NCBI RefSeq assembly: GCF_013426915.1
Contig: NZ_AP023180.1
Location: 1,426,001 to 1,490,000 of the forward strand
Length of the DNA: 64,000 nucleotides
Source of the DNA: Paraburkholderia sp. PGU19
GTDB taxonomy: Bacteria; Pseudomonadota; Gammaproteobacteria; Burkholderiales; Burkholderiaceae
Direction: 5' to 3'
Part shown: piece by piece, positions 24,130 to 32,621 of the stretch
Numbering within the stretch: the stretch's first letter is position 1
How the letters are laid out: every line of letters starts with the position of its first letter
The notes under the pieces: model-generated
What the model was told of the DNA's origin: nothing
Databases searched by the model: none
Seen by the model: only the letters and a program-made list of their open reading frames with translations
Translations under genes and position numbers: made by a program

Positions 24130-24522
24130 CTCTGTCTCCTGTTGTCATCGGAATGAGGCGCTCGCGCGATGCGCCGTTAGCAGAACACGCAACCAGTTGC
24201 ACGCTCAGGATAGCCAACGTAAGGGACTGACACGATTGCCAATTTGGCGCGATCCAATCTGTTTTTCTTATCGGCGCGCGGACGACCGCCGCGCTAAGGT
24301 TGCGCTAACTCTGCAACGGCAAAATCCAGCGATGCACCGGGACAAGGCATGTCAACGCCTGAAACCACGCGCCCAACGCGGGATTTGCAATCCGTCTGCC
24401 TGTTTTCAGAAGCGGTGATATGGTGCGCGCAATTGGCGGCGACGCATGTCGTCGCCCGCTCACCTCAATGGTGCAGCGTGCGAACCGCACGCCATGCACC
24501 CATCATCGATCAGCGAGAAGAC
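24130..24522. other. Intergenic between divergent esterase and MFS genes
   Basis: About 390 bases. The palindrome GCCAATTTGGC (24238-24248) inside a locally AT-rich stretch is a possible operator shared by the two divergent genes. Otherwise no feature is visible. Confidence 0.35.
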
Positions 24523-25779
24523 ATGAACTTCGAAAACAACGCTTCGAGCACCACGGCGAACGTCGCCGATACCACGTCTTCGCCGTTGCGCGCATGGCTC
24601 GCGGTCGCGTCGGTAACGATTGGCGCGTTCGCGTTCGTGACGACGGAATTTCTGCCCGTCGGTCTCCTGCCGCAAGTCGCGCAGACCTTCGACGTATTGC
24701 CGGGCACAGCCGGTCTCATGGTGACGATTCCCGGCATCATGGCCGCTATCTCGGCGCCGGGCCTGATGCTCGCCGCCGGACGCGTGAACCGTCGGCTGAT
24801 TCTGATTCTGCTGACCGTGATGCTGCTCGCGTCGAACCTGCTGTCGGCATTCGCGCCGAATTTCCCGTTGATGCTGGTGGGTCGCGCGCTGCTCGGCGCC
24901 GCGCTCGGCGGCTTCTGGACGCTCGCGCTCGCTGCTGCGGGGCGTCTCGTGAAAGCGCATGAAGCGCCCCGCGCGACGGCGACGATTCTCGCCGGTGTCA
25001 CCTGCGCGACGGTGATCGGCGTGCCGCTCGGCACCTTCATCGCGAGTCTTGCTTCGTGGCGCATGTCGTTCATCGCGACGGCTGTGCTCGTGAGCATCGC
25101 GCTGATTGCGCAGATTGCGCTACTGCCGTCGCTGCCGTCCAAAGCGGCCTTGCGTTTTGCCGATCTCGTGACGCTCGTGCGCCGTCCGTTTCCGCGCAAG
25201 AGCCTGTTGATGGTCGCGCTGATTTTCGGCGCGCATTTCTCGTCGTACACGTATATCGCGCCGTTTCTGCAGAACGCGCATTTCAGCACGTCGACGATCA
25301 CCGCGGTGCTGCTCGGCTTCGGCATCATCGGCTTCTTTTCGAACTTCGCGGTATCGACGTTCGTTGCGCGCAGGCTCAAGGCCACACTCGCAGCGGTGAC
25401 CGTGCTGCTGATGTTCGCGTTGCTGACGATGCCGCTGCTCAGCGACATGGCACCCGTCGTGACGGGTATGGTGCTCGCGTGGGGCGTGGCGTTTGGCGCG
25501 ATTCCGCTGTGCGTGAGCGTATGGATGCAGGAAGCCGCGCCCGATTTGCCCGAAGCGGGTTCGGCGCTGTTCGTCGGCATCATTCAGGTGGCGATTGCTG
25601 TCGGTTCGTCCGTGGGCGGCACGATCGTCGATCACGCCGGCATTCCCGTCGATTTCTGGTTCGGCAGCGCGCTCGCGATTCTCGGCCTCGTCACGCTGGC
25701 GAGCTTCCGCACGCGCAACCACGCCGCGCAGGCCGCCGCGCCTGTGGCGTCAACCGAGGTTCAGACCGAGTGCGTCTGA
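24523..25779 (+). CDS. MFS transporter, DHA1-type exporter
   Basis: A 418-residue inner-membrane protein with 12 predicted membrane segments, related to AraJ/sugar-efflux and drug:H+ antiporters. The first segments include VTIGAFAFVTTEFLPVGLLP, a hallmark of this branch, followed by the conserved GRALLGAALGGFWTLALAAA helix. ATG 24523 follows GAGAAG; the open frame upstream to 24349 is non-hydrophobic and discarded. It is probably an efflux pump. The substrate may be linked to the aromatic esters handled next door, but that is only proximity. Confidence 0.87.
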   Translation: MNFENNASSTTANVADTTSSPLRAWLAVASVTIGAFAFVTTEFLPVGLLPQVAQTFDVLPGTAGLMVTIPGIMAAISAPGLMLAAGRVNRRLILILLTVMLLASNLLSAFAPNFPLMLVGRALLGAALGGFWTLALAAAGRLVKAHEAPRATATILAGVTCATVIGVPLGTFIASLASWRMSFIATAVLVSIALIAQIALLPSLPSKAALRFADLVTLVRRPFPRKSLLMVALIFGAHFSSYTYIAPFLQNAHFSTSTITAVLLGFGIIGFFSNFAVSTFVARRLKATLAAVTVLLMFALLTMPLLSDMAPVVTGMVLAWGVAFGAIPLCVSVWMQEAAPDLPEAGSALFVGIIQVAIAVGSSVGGTIVDHAGIPVDFWFGSALAILGLVTLASFRTRNHAAQAAAPVASTEVQTECV

Positions 25780-25780
25780 T

Positions 25781-25804
25781 GCGTGAAGCGCGGCGTCTTC
25801 ACGC
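25781..25804. terminator. Hairpin between convergent MFS and HxlR genes
   Basis: GCGTGAAG and CTTCACGC form an 8-bp stem around an 8-base loop, directly after the MFS stop and 9 bases before the HxlR stop. Confidence 0.5.
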
Positions 25805-25812
25805 TGCGCGCA

Positions 25813-26310
25813 CTACTTCCGCTTGAACGCGGCACGCCGCTCAGCGCGCTCGCTCGCGAACCGGCTGCTCAGCGTCGAATCCAGATCCTTTCGCTCGACG
25901 TGTTCGCCACAATGCGGACACACGTTCGCCAGCCCGACATCGTGGCCGCACTTGCGGTGCACGAAGCGCACCGCGATGTCCTCGTGCTTCTCCTTGCACC
26001 ACGTTTCACCCCACGCGCGCAGCGCGTGAATCACGGGATAAAACGCCCGCCCTTTCTCCGTCAGACGATATTCGTAGCGCAGCGGCTTCTCGCTATACGG
26101 ATGGCGCTCGATCATGCCGTCCGCTTCGAGCGACTTCAGACGCGTCGCCAGCATTTGCGGCGTCGCTTCCGTCTGGATCTGTATTTCCTCGAAACGCGCT
26201 GCGCCCATGTACAGCTCCCGCAGGACGAGTATCGACCACCGGTCGCCGACGACATCCAGCGACCGCGATACCGGACACACCGTATTGGCCTTCTCCGCGA
26301 CACGTGCCAC
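25813..26310 (-). CDS. HxlR-family transcriptional regulator with C-terminal zinc-ribbon-like tail
   Basis: A 165-residue regulator. The winged-helix HxlR domain is clear: CPVSRSLDVVGDRWSILVLR, RFEEIQIQTEATPQMLATRL, LEADGMIERHPYSEKPLRYEY. The C-terminal extension carries CGHDVGLANVCPHCGEHV, a four-ligand Cys/His zinc-ribbon-like element seen in some HxlR proteins. I place the start at GTG 26310, preceded by GGGAGAGGGAA, rather than at 26376, because HxlR proteins begin a few residues before this Cys. It is divergent from the isochorismatase-ALDH pair. The repeated box TTTCATAGTWA in the intergenic space is its likely operator. Confidence 0.87.
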   Translation of the reverse strand: MARVAEKANTVCPVSRSLDVVGDRWSILVLRELYMGAARFEEIQIQTEATPQMLATRLKSLEADGMIERHPYSEKPLRYEYRLTEKGRAFYPVIHALRAWGETWCKEKHEDIAVRFVHRKCGHDVGLANVCPHCGEHVERKDLDSTLSSRFASERAERRAAFKRK

Positions 26311-26456
26311 GTTCCCTCTCCCATCGAAACTCTTAATTTCATAGTAACACAAATGCGCATTGGCGTGCATACACACACGCTGTCTGCGCGCCTGTTAGCG
26401 TACCTCGGGGGCTAGTCGGAAGCGATCGCAAATCGACCCGCAAAGTCACATCGCAC

Positions 26457-26484
26457 TTGACACTATGTTTTTCATAGTTATATG
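26457..26484 (+). promoter_or_regulatory. Promoter with embedded operator for the 26593 operon
   Basis: -35 TTGACA (26457-26462), a 16-base spacer and -10 TATATG (26479-26484). The inverted repeat ACTATG/CATAGT (26462-26467, 26473-26478) fills the spacer, so a bound repressor would block RNA polymerase. A further CATAGT half-site is at 26340-26345, close to the HxlR start. Confidence 0.7.
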
Positions 26485-26592
26485 CTGCGTTCACGTTAGC
26501 GATGCGCGAGACGTCACGCATCGTCCGATCAAGGCAGCCGGCGCCGGGTACGGAACGTGAATTCGTACGCACCCTTTCGATGGAGAACTGAA

Positions 26593-27243
26593 ATGCCCAA
26601 TACTGTTTATCGCGCGGAGCGCACCGGCCTGTTGCTGGTCGATCCGTACAACGACTTTCTGTCGGAAGGCGGCAAGGTGTTTCCGATGATCAAGGAAATC
26701 GCCACCAACGTCCGTCTGCTCGACAACCTGCGCGCGACGGTCGCCGCCGCGCGCAAGGCCGACATCCAGGTGTTCTACGTGCCGCACCGCCGCTGGCAAC
26801 CGGGCGATTACGACAACTGGGATCATCCGAATCCGACACAACGTCTGGTTCAGCAGCGTCAGACGTTCGCAAAGGGAACGTGGGGCGGCGAATGGCACCC
26901 CGACTTCGTGCCGCAGGAAGGCGACATCATCGTCCAGGAGCACTGGGCGCAAAGCGGCTTCGCCAACACCGATCTCGACTTTCAGCTGAAGCAGCAAGGC
27001 ATCACGCATGTGATCGCCGTCGGCCTGCTCGCCAATACGTGCATCGAATCCACCAGCCGCTTTGCGATGGAACTGGGTTATCACGTCACGCTCGTGCGCG
27101 ACGGCACGGCCGCTTTCTCGGAAGCGATGATGCGCGCCGCGCACGAACTGAATGGCCCGACCTTCGCACATGAAATCCTGACGACGGCCGAACTGATCGC
27201 CGCGCTGCCCGCAGTGAAAGAAGCAAAGGGAACACAGGCATGA
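26593..27243 (+). CDS. Isochorismatase-family cysteine hydrolase
   Basis: A 216-residue cytosolic hydrolase of the isochorismatase-like superfamily. Asp17 (LLLVDPYNDF) and the nucleophile Cys150 (GLLANTCIESTSR) with the preceding cis-peptide region are present. The usual catalytic Lys in the K-x-x-x-S-A/G-F motif is replaced: here it is EHWAQSGFANTDLD, with His117 at that position. I believe this is a feature of a whole subfamily, so activity may differ from classic isochorismatases. ATG 26593 follows GGAGAACTGAA. It overlaps the next gene by four bases (ATGA) and is read from the HxlR-controlled promoter. Substrate unknown. Confidence 0.85.
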   Translation: MPNTVYRAERTGLLLVDPYNDFLSEGGKVFPMIKEIATNVRLLDNLRATVAAARKADIQVFYVPHRRWQPGDYDNWDHPNPTQRLVQQRQTFAKGTWGGEWHPDFVPQEGDIIVQEHWAQSGFANTDLDFQLKQQGITHVIAVGLLANTCIESTSRFAMELGYHVTLVRDGTAAFSEAMMRAAHELNGPTFAHEILTTAELIAALPAVKEAKGTQA

Positions 27244-28817
27244 CACTCACTGGCAATCTGCTGATCGGCTCGCATGAAGTTGCTGCGGCGGCCGGCACCA
27301 TGAAGGCACTGAACCCCGCGACGAATACCGCAATCGAACCGGGGTTCGCATTCGGCGACGTCGCGGAAGTAAATCTCGCCGCGCAACTCGCCGACGATGC
27401 ATTCGACAGCTTCAACAACACGTCACTCGACGAACGCGCGGCGTTTCTCGACCGCATCGCCGATGGACTCGATGCCGTTGCGCCTGAACTCGCGCAGCGC
27501 ACCTCGCTGGAAACGGGCTTGCCTGCCGCGCAGCTCGAAGCGGAAACGGCAAAAGCGGCCACGCAGTTCCGTCAGTTCGCGACTGTGGTGCGTCAAGGGC
27601 GCTTTCGCCAGGCGACGATCGATCCCGCGCAGCCGGAGCGTCAACCGCGCCCGCGCATGGATCACCGGATGCAGAAGATCGCGCTCGGCCCCGTCGCGAT
27701 CTTCGGCGCGAGCAACTTTCCGATTTCGTATTCGGTGGCGGGCGGCGATACGGCATCGGCGCTGGCGGCCGGCTGTCCTGTGATCGTGAAGGCGCACAAC
27801 GCGCATCCCGGCGCATCCGAAATCATGGGCCGCGTGATCCAGCAGGCCGTCGAAGCATCGGGCCTGCACGAAGGCGTGTTTTCGATGCTGCGCGGCGGCG
27901 GCAATGAAATCGGCGAAGCGCTCGTCGATCATCCGCTTATCAAAGGCGTGACGTTCACGGGCTCGGAAGCCGGCGGGATGGCGCTGTTCCGGCGCGCGCA
28001 GCAGCGTCCCGATCCGATTCCCGTGTTCACGGAAATGACGAGCGTCAATCCGACCTTCGTGCTGCCGGCTGCGCTCGCCGCGCGCGGCGGCGCAGTCGGC
28101 GATGGCTTCGGCGAACGCATGCTGGTCAACGTCGGGCAAGCGTGCCTGAAGCCCGCTATCCTGCTCGCGATCGACGGCCCCGGCTACACGGAACTGCGGC
28201 AGGCGCTGATCGCTCGCGTCGAAGCGATGCACGCTCGCACGATGCTAACGCCCGGCATCTGGAAGTCGTACAGCGACAATCTGGAGCGGCGCAAGAGCGC
28301 GGGCGCGGAACCCATCGCAGCGGGCGGCAATGCGCAAGGCGAATGGGACGGCCAGGCCGCACTGCTCGAAGTCGACGGCGCGCGCATGCTTTCCGATGCG
28401 TCGTTGTCGGAAGAAGTATTTGGTCCGGCTGCGCTGCTCGTGCGTGTAGCGGATGTCGAGCAACTGATCGCGATTGCGAAGCGGTTTCGCGGCCAGCTGT
28501 CGGCGACGATGCAGATCGATTCCGCCGATCACGCGCTCGCCGCGCGCCTGTTGCCCGTGCTCGAACGACGCACGGGACGCATCGTGATCAATGCGTTCGC
28601 GCATCCGCAGGAAGTGTCGTATGCGTCGATTCACGGCGGCCCGTTCCCGGCGACTTCGGACAGCCGTTTTACGTCGGTCGGCATGACGTCGATCGAGCGG
28701 TTTCTGCGTCCTGTGTGCTATCAGGGCTTTCCGGACGATCTGCTGCCTGAAGCATTGCAGCACGGCAATCCGCGCGATATCTGGCGTCTCACGGATGGCG
28801 AGTTGTCGAAAGCCTGA
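27240..28817 (+). CDS. Aldehyde dehydrogenase, alpha-ketoglutaric semialdehyde type
   Basis: A 525-residue ALDH of the branch that contains alpha-ketoglutaric semialdehyde and fatty-aldehyde (NADP) dehydrogenases. It has the cofactor-binding GASNFPISYSVAGGDTASAL, the general base Glu in PVFTEMTSVNP and the nucleophile Cys in VNVGQACLKPAIL. This branch oxidises omega-semialdehydes in sugar-acid or hydroxyproline catabolism. It is translationally coupled to the isochorismatase gene and ends at a terminator hairpin. Together the pair could turn an amide or ester into an acid plus an aldehyde and then oxidise the aldehyde; that is inference. Confidence 0.87.
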   Translation: MTLTGNLLIGSHEVAAAAGTMKALNPATNTAIEPGFAFGDVAEVNLAAQLADDAFDSFNNTSLDERAAFLDRIADGLDAVAPELAQRTSLETGLPAAQLEAETAKAATQFRQFATVVRQGRFRQATIDPAQPERQPRPRMDHRMQKIALGPVAIFGASNFPISYSVAGGDTASALAAGCPVIVKAHNAHPGASEIMGRVIQQAVEASGLHEGVFSMLRGGGNEIGEALVDHPLIKGVTFTGSEAGGMALFRRAQQRPDPIPVFTEMTSVNPTFVLPAALAARGGAVGDGFGERMLVNVGQACLKPAILLAIDGPGYTELRQALIARVEAMHARTMLTPGIWKSYSDNLERRKSAGAEPIAAGGNAQGEWDGQAALLEVDGARMLSDASLSEEVFGPAALLVRVADVEQLIAIAKRFRGQLSATMQIDSADHALAARLLPVLERRTGRIVINAFAHPQEVSYASIHGGPFPATSDSRFTSVGMTSIERFLRPVCYQGFPDDLLPEALQHGNPRDIWRLTDGELSKA

Positions 28818-28836
28818 TCGCCTTCGATGAACGCGA

Positions 28837-28871
28837 AGCCCGCGCACGGTGAACGTGCGCGGGCTCTTTCC
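28837..28871. terminator. Terminator between convergent operons
   Basis: AGCCCGCGCAC (28837-28847) and GTGCGCGGGCT (28855-28865) make a perfect 11-bp stem with a 7-base loop, followed by CTTTCC. It lies between the ALDH and reductase stops. Confidence 0.75.
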
Positions 28872-28879
28872 ATTTGTGT

Positions 28880-29866
28880 TTAGAGATCCAGCACCAGCAG
28901 ATCGCTCTTCGCGCGCGAAACGCACAACGTCAGGAAGTTCTGCTGGTCGGCGGCGTCGAGAATGCAATCCTGATGCTCGACTTCGCCGCTCAGATAACGC
29001 ACCTTGCACGTCGCGCACAAGCCGGCTTCGCACGATGTCTGCACGCCAATGCCCGCTGCCTTGAGCACATCGGCGATGCTCTTGTCGATGGGAACGGGCA
29101 GGCGTTGGCCTGTGCTCGCGATCTCGACGGTGAATTCGCCCGGCTTTCGGTCAGCAGGCGCGATCGCGCGTTCCGGCGCCTTGAAATGCTCGCAGTGCAC
29201 AGCATCCTTCGGCCAGTGTCCGGACGCGTCCGCGCACGCGCGCATGAAGCCAGCGGGACCGCAATAGTAGACATGCGTGCCGTCTTGCGCTTCATCACGC
29301 AAGAGCGCCGCGATATCGAGGCCGCGCAAAGGATCGCCGCCGTCGAAGTGAAAATGCAAGCGCTCGCGTTCGACGAGCGTCTGCAATTCTTCCGTGAACG
29401 CGGCGGATTGCGCATCGCGTGCGCAGTAGTGCAGTTCATAGTCCACGTCATCCGTATCCGCGAGTTGATGCGCCATCGACTTGAGGGGCGTCACGCCGAT
29501 CCCGCCCGCGATCAGAATCACCTTGCGCGCCCCTTGCGCGAGTTCGAAATTGTTGCGCGGCACGCTCACGCGCACGCGGCCCTGCACCTGCAACTGCTCG
29601 TGAACGGCCTTCGATCCGCCGCGCCCTTTCTCATCGCGCAGCACCGCGATCACATAGCGATGCCGGTCCGCGGGTGAATTGCACAGCGAATACTGCCGGA
29701 TGACACCGTTCGCGAGATGAACGTCGATATGCGCGCCCGCCGTGAACGGCGGCAGTGCCGCGCCTTCGGGATCGACCAGCTCATACGACTGGATATTGCG
29801 GCCTTCGTAGCGGACCTGCCGCACGAACAACTCCAGCGTCGCCGCCGCCTGATTGAATGCTGTCAA
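28880..29866 (-). CDS. Phthalate dioxygenase reductase-type flavin/2Fe-2S reductase
   Basis: A 328-residue electron-transfer protein (class IA reductase). The order is FMN-binding barrel (IRQYSLCNSPADRHRYVIAV), NAD-binding domain (VILIAGGIGVTPLKSMAH, then YYCGPAGFM) and a C-terminal plant-type 2Fe-2S domain with Cys279, Cys284, Cys287 (CEAGLCATC) and Cys315. It passes electrons from NADH to the Rieske oxygenase encoded immediately upstream (29950-31485). I place the start at TTG 29866 because AAGGAG lies seven bases before it; upstream in-frame starts have no ribosome site. Confidence 0.88.
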   Translation of the reverse strand: MTAFNQAAATLELFVRQVRYEGRNIQSYELVDPEGAALPPFTAGAHIDVHLANGVIRQYSLCNSPADRHRYVIAVLRDEKGRGGSKAVHEQLQVQGRVRVSVPRNNFELAQGARKVILIAGGIGVTPLKSMAHQLADTDDVDYELHYCARDAQSAAFTEELQTLVERERLHFHFDGGDPLRGLDIAALLRDEAQDGTHVYYCGPAGFMRACADASGHWPKDAVHCEHFKAPERAIAPADRKPGEFTVEIASTGQRLPVPIDKSIADVLKAAGIGVQTSCEAGLCATCKVRYLSGEVEHQDCILDAADQQNFLTLCVSRAKSDLLVLDL

Positions 29867-29949
29867 TTGATGTCTCCTTGCCACTTGCATTGCGCGCGTT
29901 GTTCGCAAATGCGGCGCCACGTTGCTGCTGCCTGGCGCCGCATCTCCGG

Positions 29950-31485
29950 CTAGCGCGTCGACTGCTCCAGCTCGTCCATCTTTGCGCGCACGAACGCGGC
30001 CCGCTCATCGCCCTTCAGGTGATCGCTCTGCGTGAGAATCGCGACGACCGCTTTCGAAATGCGGCGGCGTTGCGCGACTTCTTCTTCGACGGTCGCGGCC
30101 TCGGGAATCTCGAACACGTTGCCGGAGCAATAGCTGTTCGGCGCGGCACCGACATCGCGCAGCCACTGCGCGAACTCCGCCGGCGACGCCGCCGGGTTCG
30201 TGCCGCGCACGGCATCGCGCAGCATCTTGCGGAACAGATAGAGGCCTGCGTCGAACTTGGTCGGATGTTCGAGCGAATGCACGGCGATAGGGCGCTGGCT
30301 GATGATCGCTTCGTAATCGCCCGGCGCGTACTGCGCGTCCTTGTAGTGCGCGCGCTCGCGATGGTTGGGCGGAATGGGCGGCATGTCTTCGAGCTTGTAC
30401 TTGCCGAAGCGCTCGGGCCTGCGCATCGCCACCTGGCCTTCGAGGAAGTCGATGGTTTCATAGCCGACCATCGATTTATCGCCGACGCCGCGCGTATCGA
30501 CGCCCGGCCCCATCACACGCCAGCCGATCATCTTGCTGTTCTCGTCATCGACGGGCACCGTCCAGCGGATCATATGGAAGCGGCTGAACAGCTTCTTGTT
30601 CAAACCGTCTTCAGATGTGTACGCATGCAGGCTCAGATTCGGCAGCACCTGATGCTGGACGCGCACGAACAGATGATCCTTGTCCGCGCGGCGCGCGCCC
30701 GCACAGGCGAGACTGCGGCCTTGCTGCACGGGGATGAACTGCATGTCGGGCGGCACTTCCATCGATGCCGCGCCGACTTCGTCGAACGTCGTGCCCTGAT
30801 AGTGCCCGCCGACCACGTTCCTGCCAGCGTGCAGCGCGGCCGTGTGGTAGTTGTCGGCGGCGTTGTCCTGGACCTGCAGCCAGTTGCAGTGCTGGAAGTT
30901 GCTGTAGGGGACGAGTTCGTCAGTGGGCAGCACGGTGAAGTTGCCTTCCCATTCGGGGAACGGCGGCTCTTCGTCGGGCGGGCCCATGTAGGCGAACACG
31001 AGGCCGTTGCGCTCGATGGCTTTGTACGCGCCCTGCCGGATCGAGCATGCGTACTTCTCGGCTTCCGCTTCTTCGCCCTTCGGAAACGGCGCATGCAGAC
31101 AGGTCCCGTCGACGTCGAACACCATGCCGTGATAGCAGCACTGGATGCCGCGTTCCTGGATCACGCCGTATTCGAGCGACGCGCCGCGATGCACGCAATG
31201 CGCATGCAGCAGGCCGACGCGGCCGCTGCCGTCGCGGAACGCGACCAGTTCTTCGTTCAGGATCTTCAGGAAGCGGGGCGTGTCGGTGAGTTCCATCGAC
31301 ATGCAGACGGGATGCCAGAAGCGGCGCATGTATTCGCCCGTCGGCGTACCGGGACCCGTCTCGGTGAGTTCGACGTCGTGTGCCGGAATCCTGTTCGTGT
31401 AGTAGCCGCCGTAGGGAATCAGCTTCTTCACCACCGTGCCGCCCGCGCTGCCGCCCTTCTCCATCTGCTCCGACTTGATCGTCAT
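29950..31485 (-). CDS. Rieske non-haem iron oxygenase, alpha subunit (phthalate dioxygenase-like)
   Basis: A 511-residue oxygenase component. Rieske ligands are Cys97, His99, Cys116 and His119 (CVHRGASLEYG, QCCYHG), spaced C-x-H-x16-C-x2-H. The mononuclear iron site is in DNAADNYHTAALHAG, with Asp further on. There is no separate beta subunit, as in phthalate 4,5-dioxygenase-type enzymes, and the matching reductase gene follows 83 bases downstream. It would hydroxylate or demethylate an aromatic acid; the substrate cannot be read from sequence. ATG 31485 has AAGGAG upstream. Divergent from a GntR regulator that probably controls it. Confidence 0.9.
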   Translation of the reverse strand: MTIKSEQMEKGGSAGGTVVKKLIPYGGYYTNRIPAHDVELTETGPGTPTGEYMRRFWHPVCMSMELTDTPRFLKILNEELVAFRDGSGRVGLLHAHCVHRGASLEYGVIQERGIQCCYHGMVFDVDGTCLHAPFPKGEEAEAEKYACSIRQGAYKAIERNGLVFAYMGPPDEEPPFPEWEGNFTVLPTDELVPYSNFQHCNWLQVQDNAADNYHTAALHAGRNVVGGHYQGTTFDEVGAASMEVPPDMQFIPVQQGRSLACAGARRADKDHLFVRVQHQVLPNLSLHAYTSEDGLNKKLFSRFHMIRWTVPVDDENSKMIGWRVMGPGVDTRGVGDKSMVGYETIDFLEGQVAMRRPERFGKYKLEDMPPIPPNHRERAHYKDAQYAPGDYEAIISQRPIAVHSLEHPTKFDAGLYLFRKMLRDAVRGTNPAASPAEFAQWLRDVGAAPNSYCSGNVFEIPEAATVEEEVAQRRRISKAVVAILTQSDHLKGDERAAFVRAKMDELEQSTR

Positions 31486-31562
31486 GACCGCTCCTTTTTG
31501 ACTGTGGGTAACCGAAGACCGCCGTTTTGACTGCCTTCCGTCGTTTGAATACGGATACCGAA

Positions 31563-31666
31563 CTCTGTATACAAAGATTAAGCATGTGCAGAAACCTCGC
31601 CAATCAAGGTTTACACCTAAGGTTGACCGGTTTGCGAGCGCGATGTAGTCTGTATCCAAAGTACAG
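31563..31666. promoter_or_regulatory. Candidate GntR operators
   Basis: The 13-mer TCTGTATMCAAAG occurs at 31563-31575 and again at 31649-31661, in the same orientation 86 bases apart. The second lies in the dyad CTGTA-N7-TACAG (31650-31666), ten bases before the GntR start. Both are between the divergent oxygenase and GntR genes. Confidence 0.55.
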
Positions 31667-31675
31667 AGGCTCATA

Positions 31676-32344
31676 ATGACGATGAAGTTCGAAAAGCTGC
31701 AGGTCCGTCCCGACTATGTCGAGGAGGTGTATCGGGTACTCGCCGATGCGATTAGCGACGGGTCGCTCGCGCCCGGCACGCGGTTGACGCAGGAAGAGAT
31801 CGCGGAGCAGTTCGCGGTGTCGCGTTCACCTGTGTTGCAGGCGCTGCGTCTGCTGAAGAAGGACGGGCTCGTGCAGGATGCGCCGGGGCGCGGGGTGCTG
31901 GTTGCGCCGCTCGATGTCGAATGGACGAGCCATCTTTACCAGGTGCGTGGTGCGCTCGATACGCTTGCTGCGAAGCTTGCCGCTGAGCGCGGTGCTGTGA
32001 TCGATAGCGCGCTGATCATGCGTGGGCGGCTCGTGTCGAAGGGCAAGGATGTGAAGGCGATGATCGATGCCGATATTGCTTTTCATTCGGCTATTTATGA
32101 GGCGTCGGGGAATCCGCTGATCGTTGAGAGTGCGCAGTTGCATTGGGTGCATTTGCGCCGCGTTATGGGCGCTGTGCTGCAGTCTTCGCGGCTGCGGGAT
32201 TCGATCTGGGATGAGCACCAGGCCATCGCTGATGCAATTGCTGCGCGCGATCCCGCGCGGGCTGCTGAGCTGACTGAATTGCACACTAGCAGTGCGCGGC
32301 AGAATCTTGTTGCCAGGCTTGGGGAGATGCTTAAGGCTGGGTGA
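31676..32344 (+). CDS. GntR-family regulator, FadR/FCD subfamily
   Basis: A 222-residue regulator. The N-terminal winged helix is APGTRLTQEEIAEQFAVSRS followed by PVLQALRLLKKDGLV and the wing GRGVLVAPL. The C-terminal all-helical FCD domain contains the metal/ligand His and Asp residues (DIAFHSAIYEASGNP, IWDEHQAIADAI). Such regulators respond to organic acids and usually repress a neighbouring catabolic gene, here the divergent Rieske oxygenase. ATG 31676 is chosen. Codons in its 3' third become T/G-ending, leading into the palindromic repeat at 32353. Confidence 0.9.
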   Translation: MTMKFEKLQVRPDYVEEVYRVLADAISDGSLAPGTRLTQEEIAEQFAVSRSPVLQALRLLKKDGLVQDAPGRGVLVAPLDVEWTSHLYQVRGALDTLAAKLAAERGAVIDSALIMRGRLVSKGKDVKAMIDADIAFHSAIYEASGNPLIVESAQLHWVHLRRVMGAVLQSSRLRDSIWDEHQAIADAIAARDPARAAELTELHTSSARQNLVARLGEMLKAG

Positions 32345-32352
32345 TTTTTTTT

Positions 32353-32608
32353 GTCTGCGACGCTGGGGGTGGGTTGGTTTTGTGCTGGCGCTTGAGGTGT
32401 GGCTTCGTGACGCGATGGTTTGGTTTGCTTGTGTTTTGCGCTGGCATCCGCGTTTTGTTAGCTTGCTTCACACGTCGCCCCTGTGCGGGGCGACGCGTGA
32501 AGCACGAAGGCAAAGCGCGGATGCCAGCGAAAAGACCAGCACGCCCAACCCAGCCGCGCCACAAAGCCAAACCGCAAGACCAAACAAACCACCTCAAGCG
32601 TCGCAGAC
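32353..32608. repeat. Complete copy of the dispersed palindromic repeat, 256 bp
   Basis: Ends in the inverted 12-mers GTCTGCGACGCT (32353-32364) and AGCGTCGCAGAC (32597-32608). Within it CGCTGGCATCCGCG (32439-32452) pairs with CGCGGATGCCAGCG (32516-32529), and the centre is CGCCCC-TGTG-CGGGGCG near 32476-32492. It lies between convergent GntR and MFS stops. It shares its blocks with 6778-6927 and 16101-16171 but lacks the CACCTACTTTTCTTTG extension. Confidence 0.85.
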
Positions 32609-32621
32609 AAAAAACCCCCAT

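Noticed and set aside
29857..31530. A 557-codon plus-strand frame
   Set aside because: Antisense to the Rieske oxygenase, whose motifs are complete on the minus strand.
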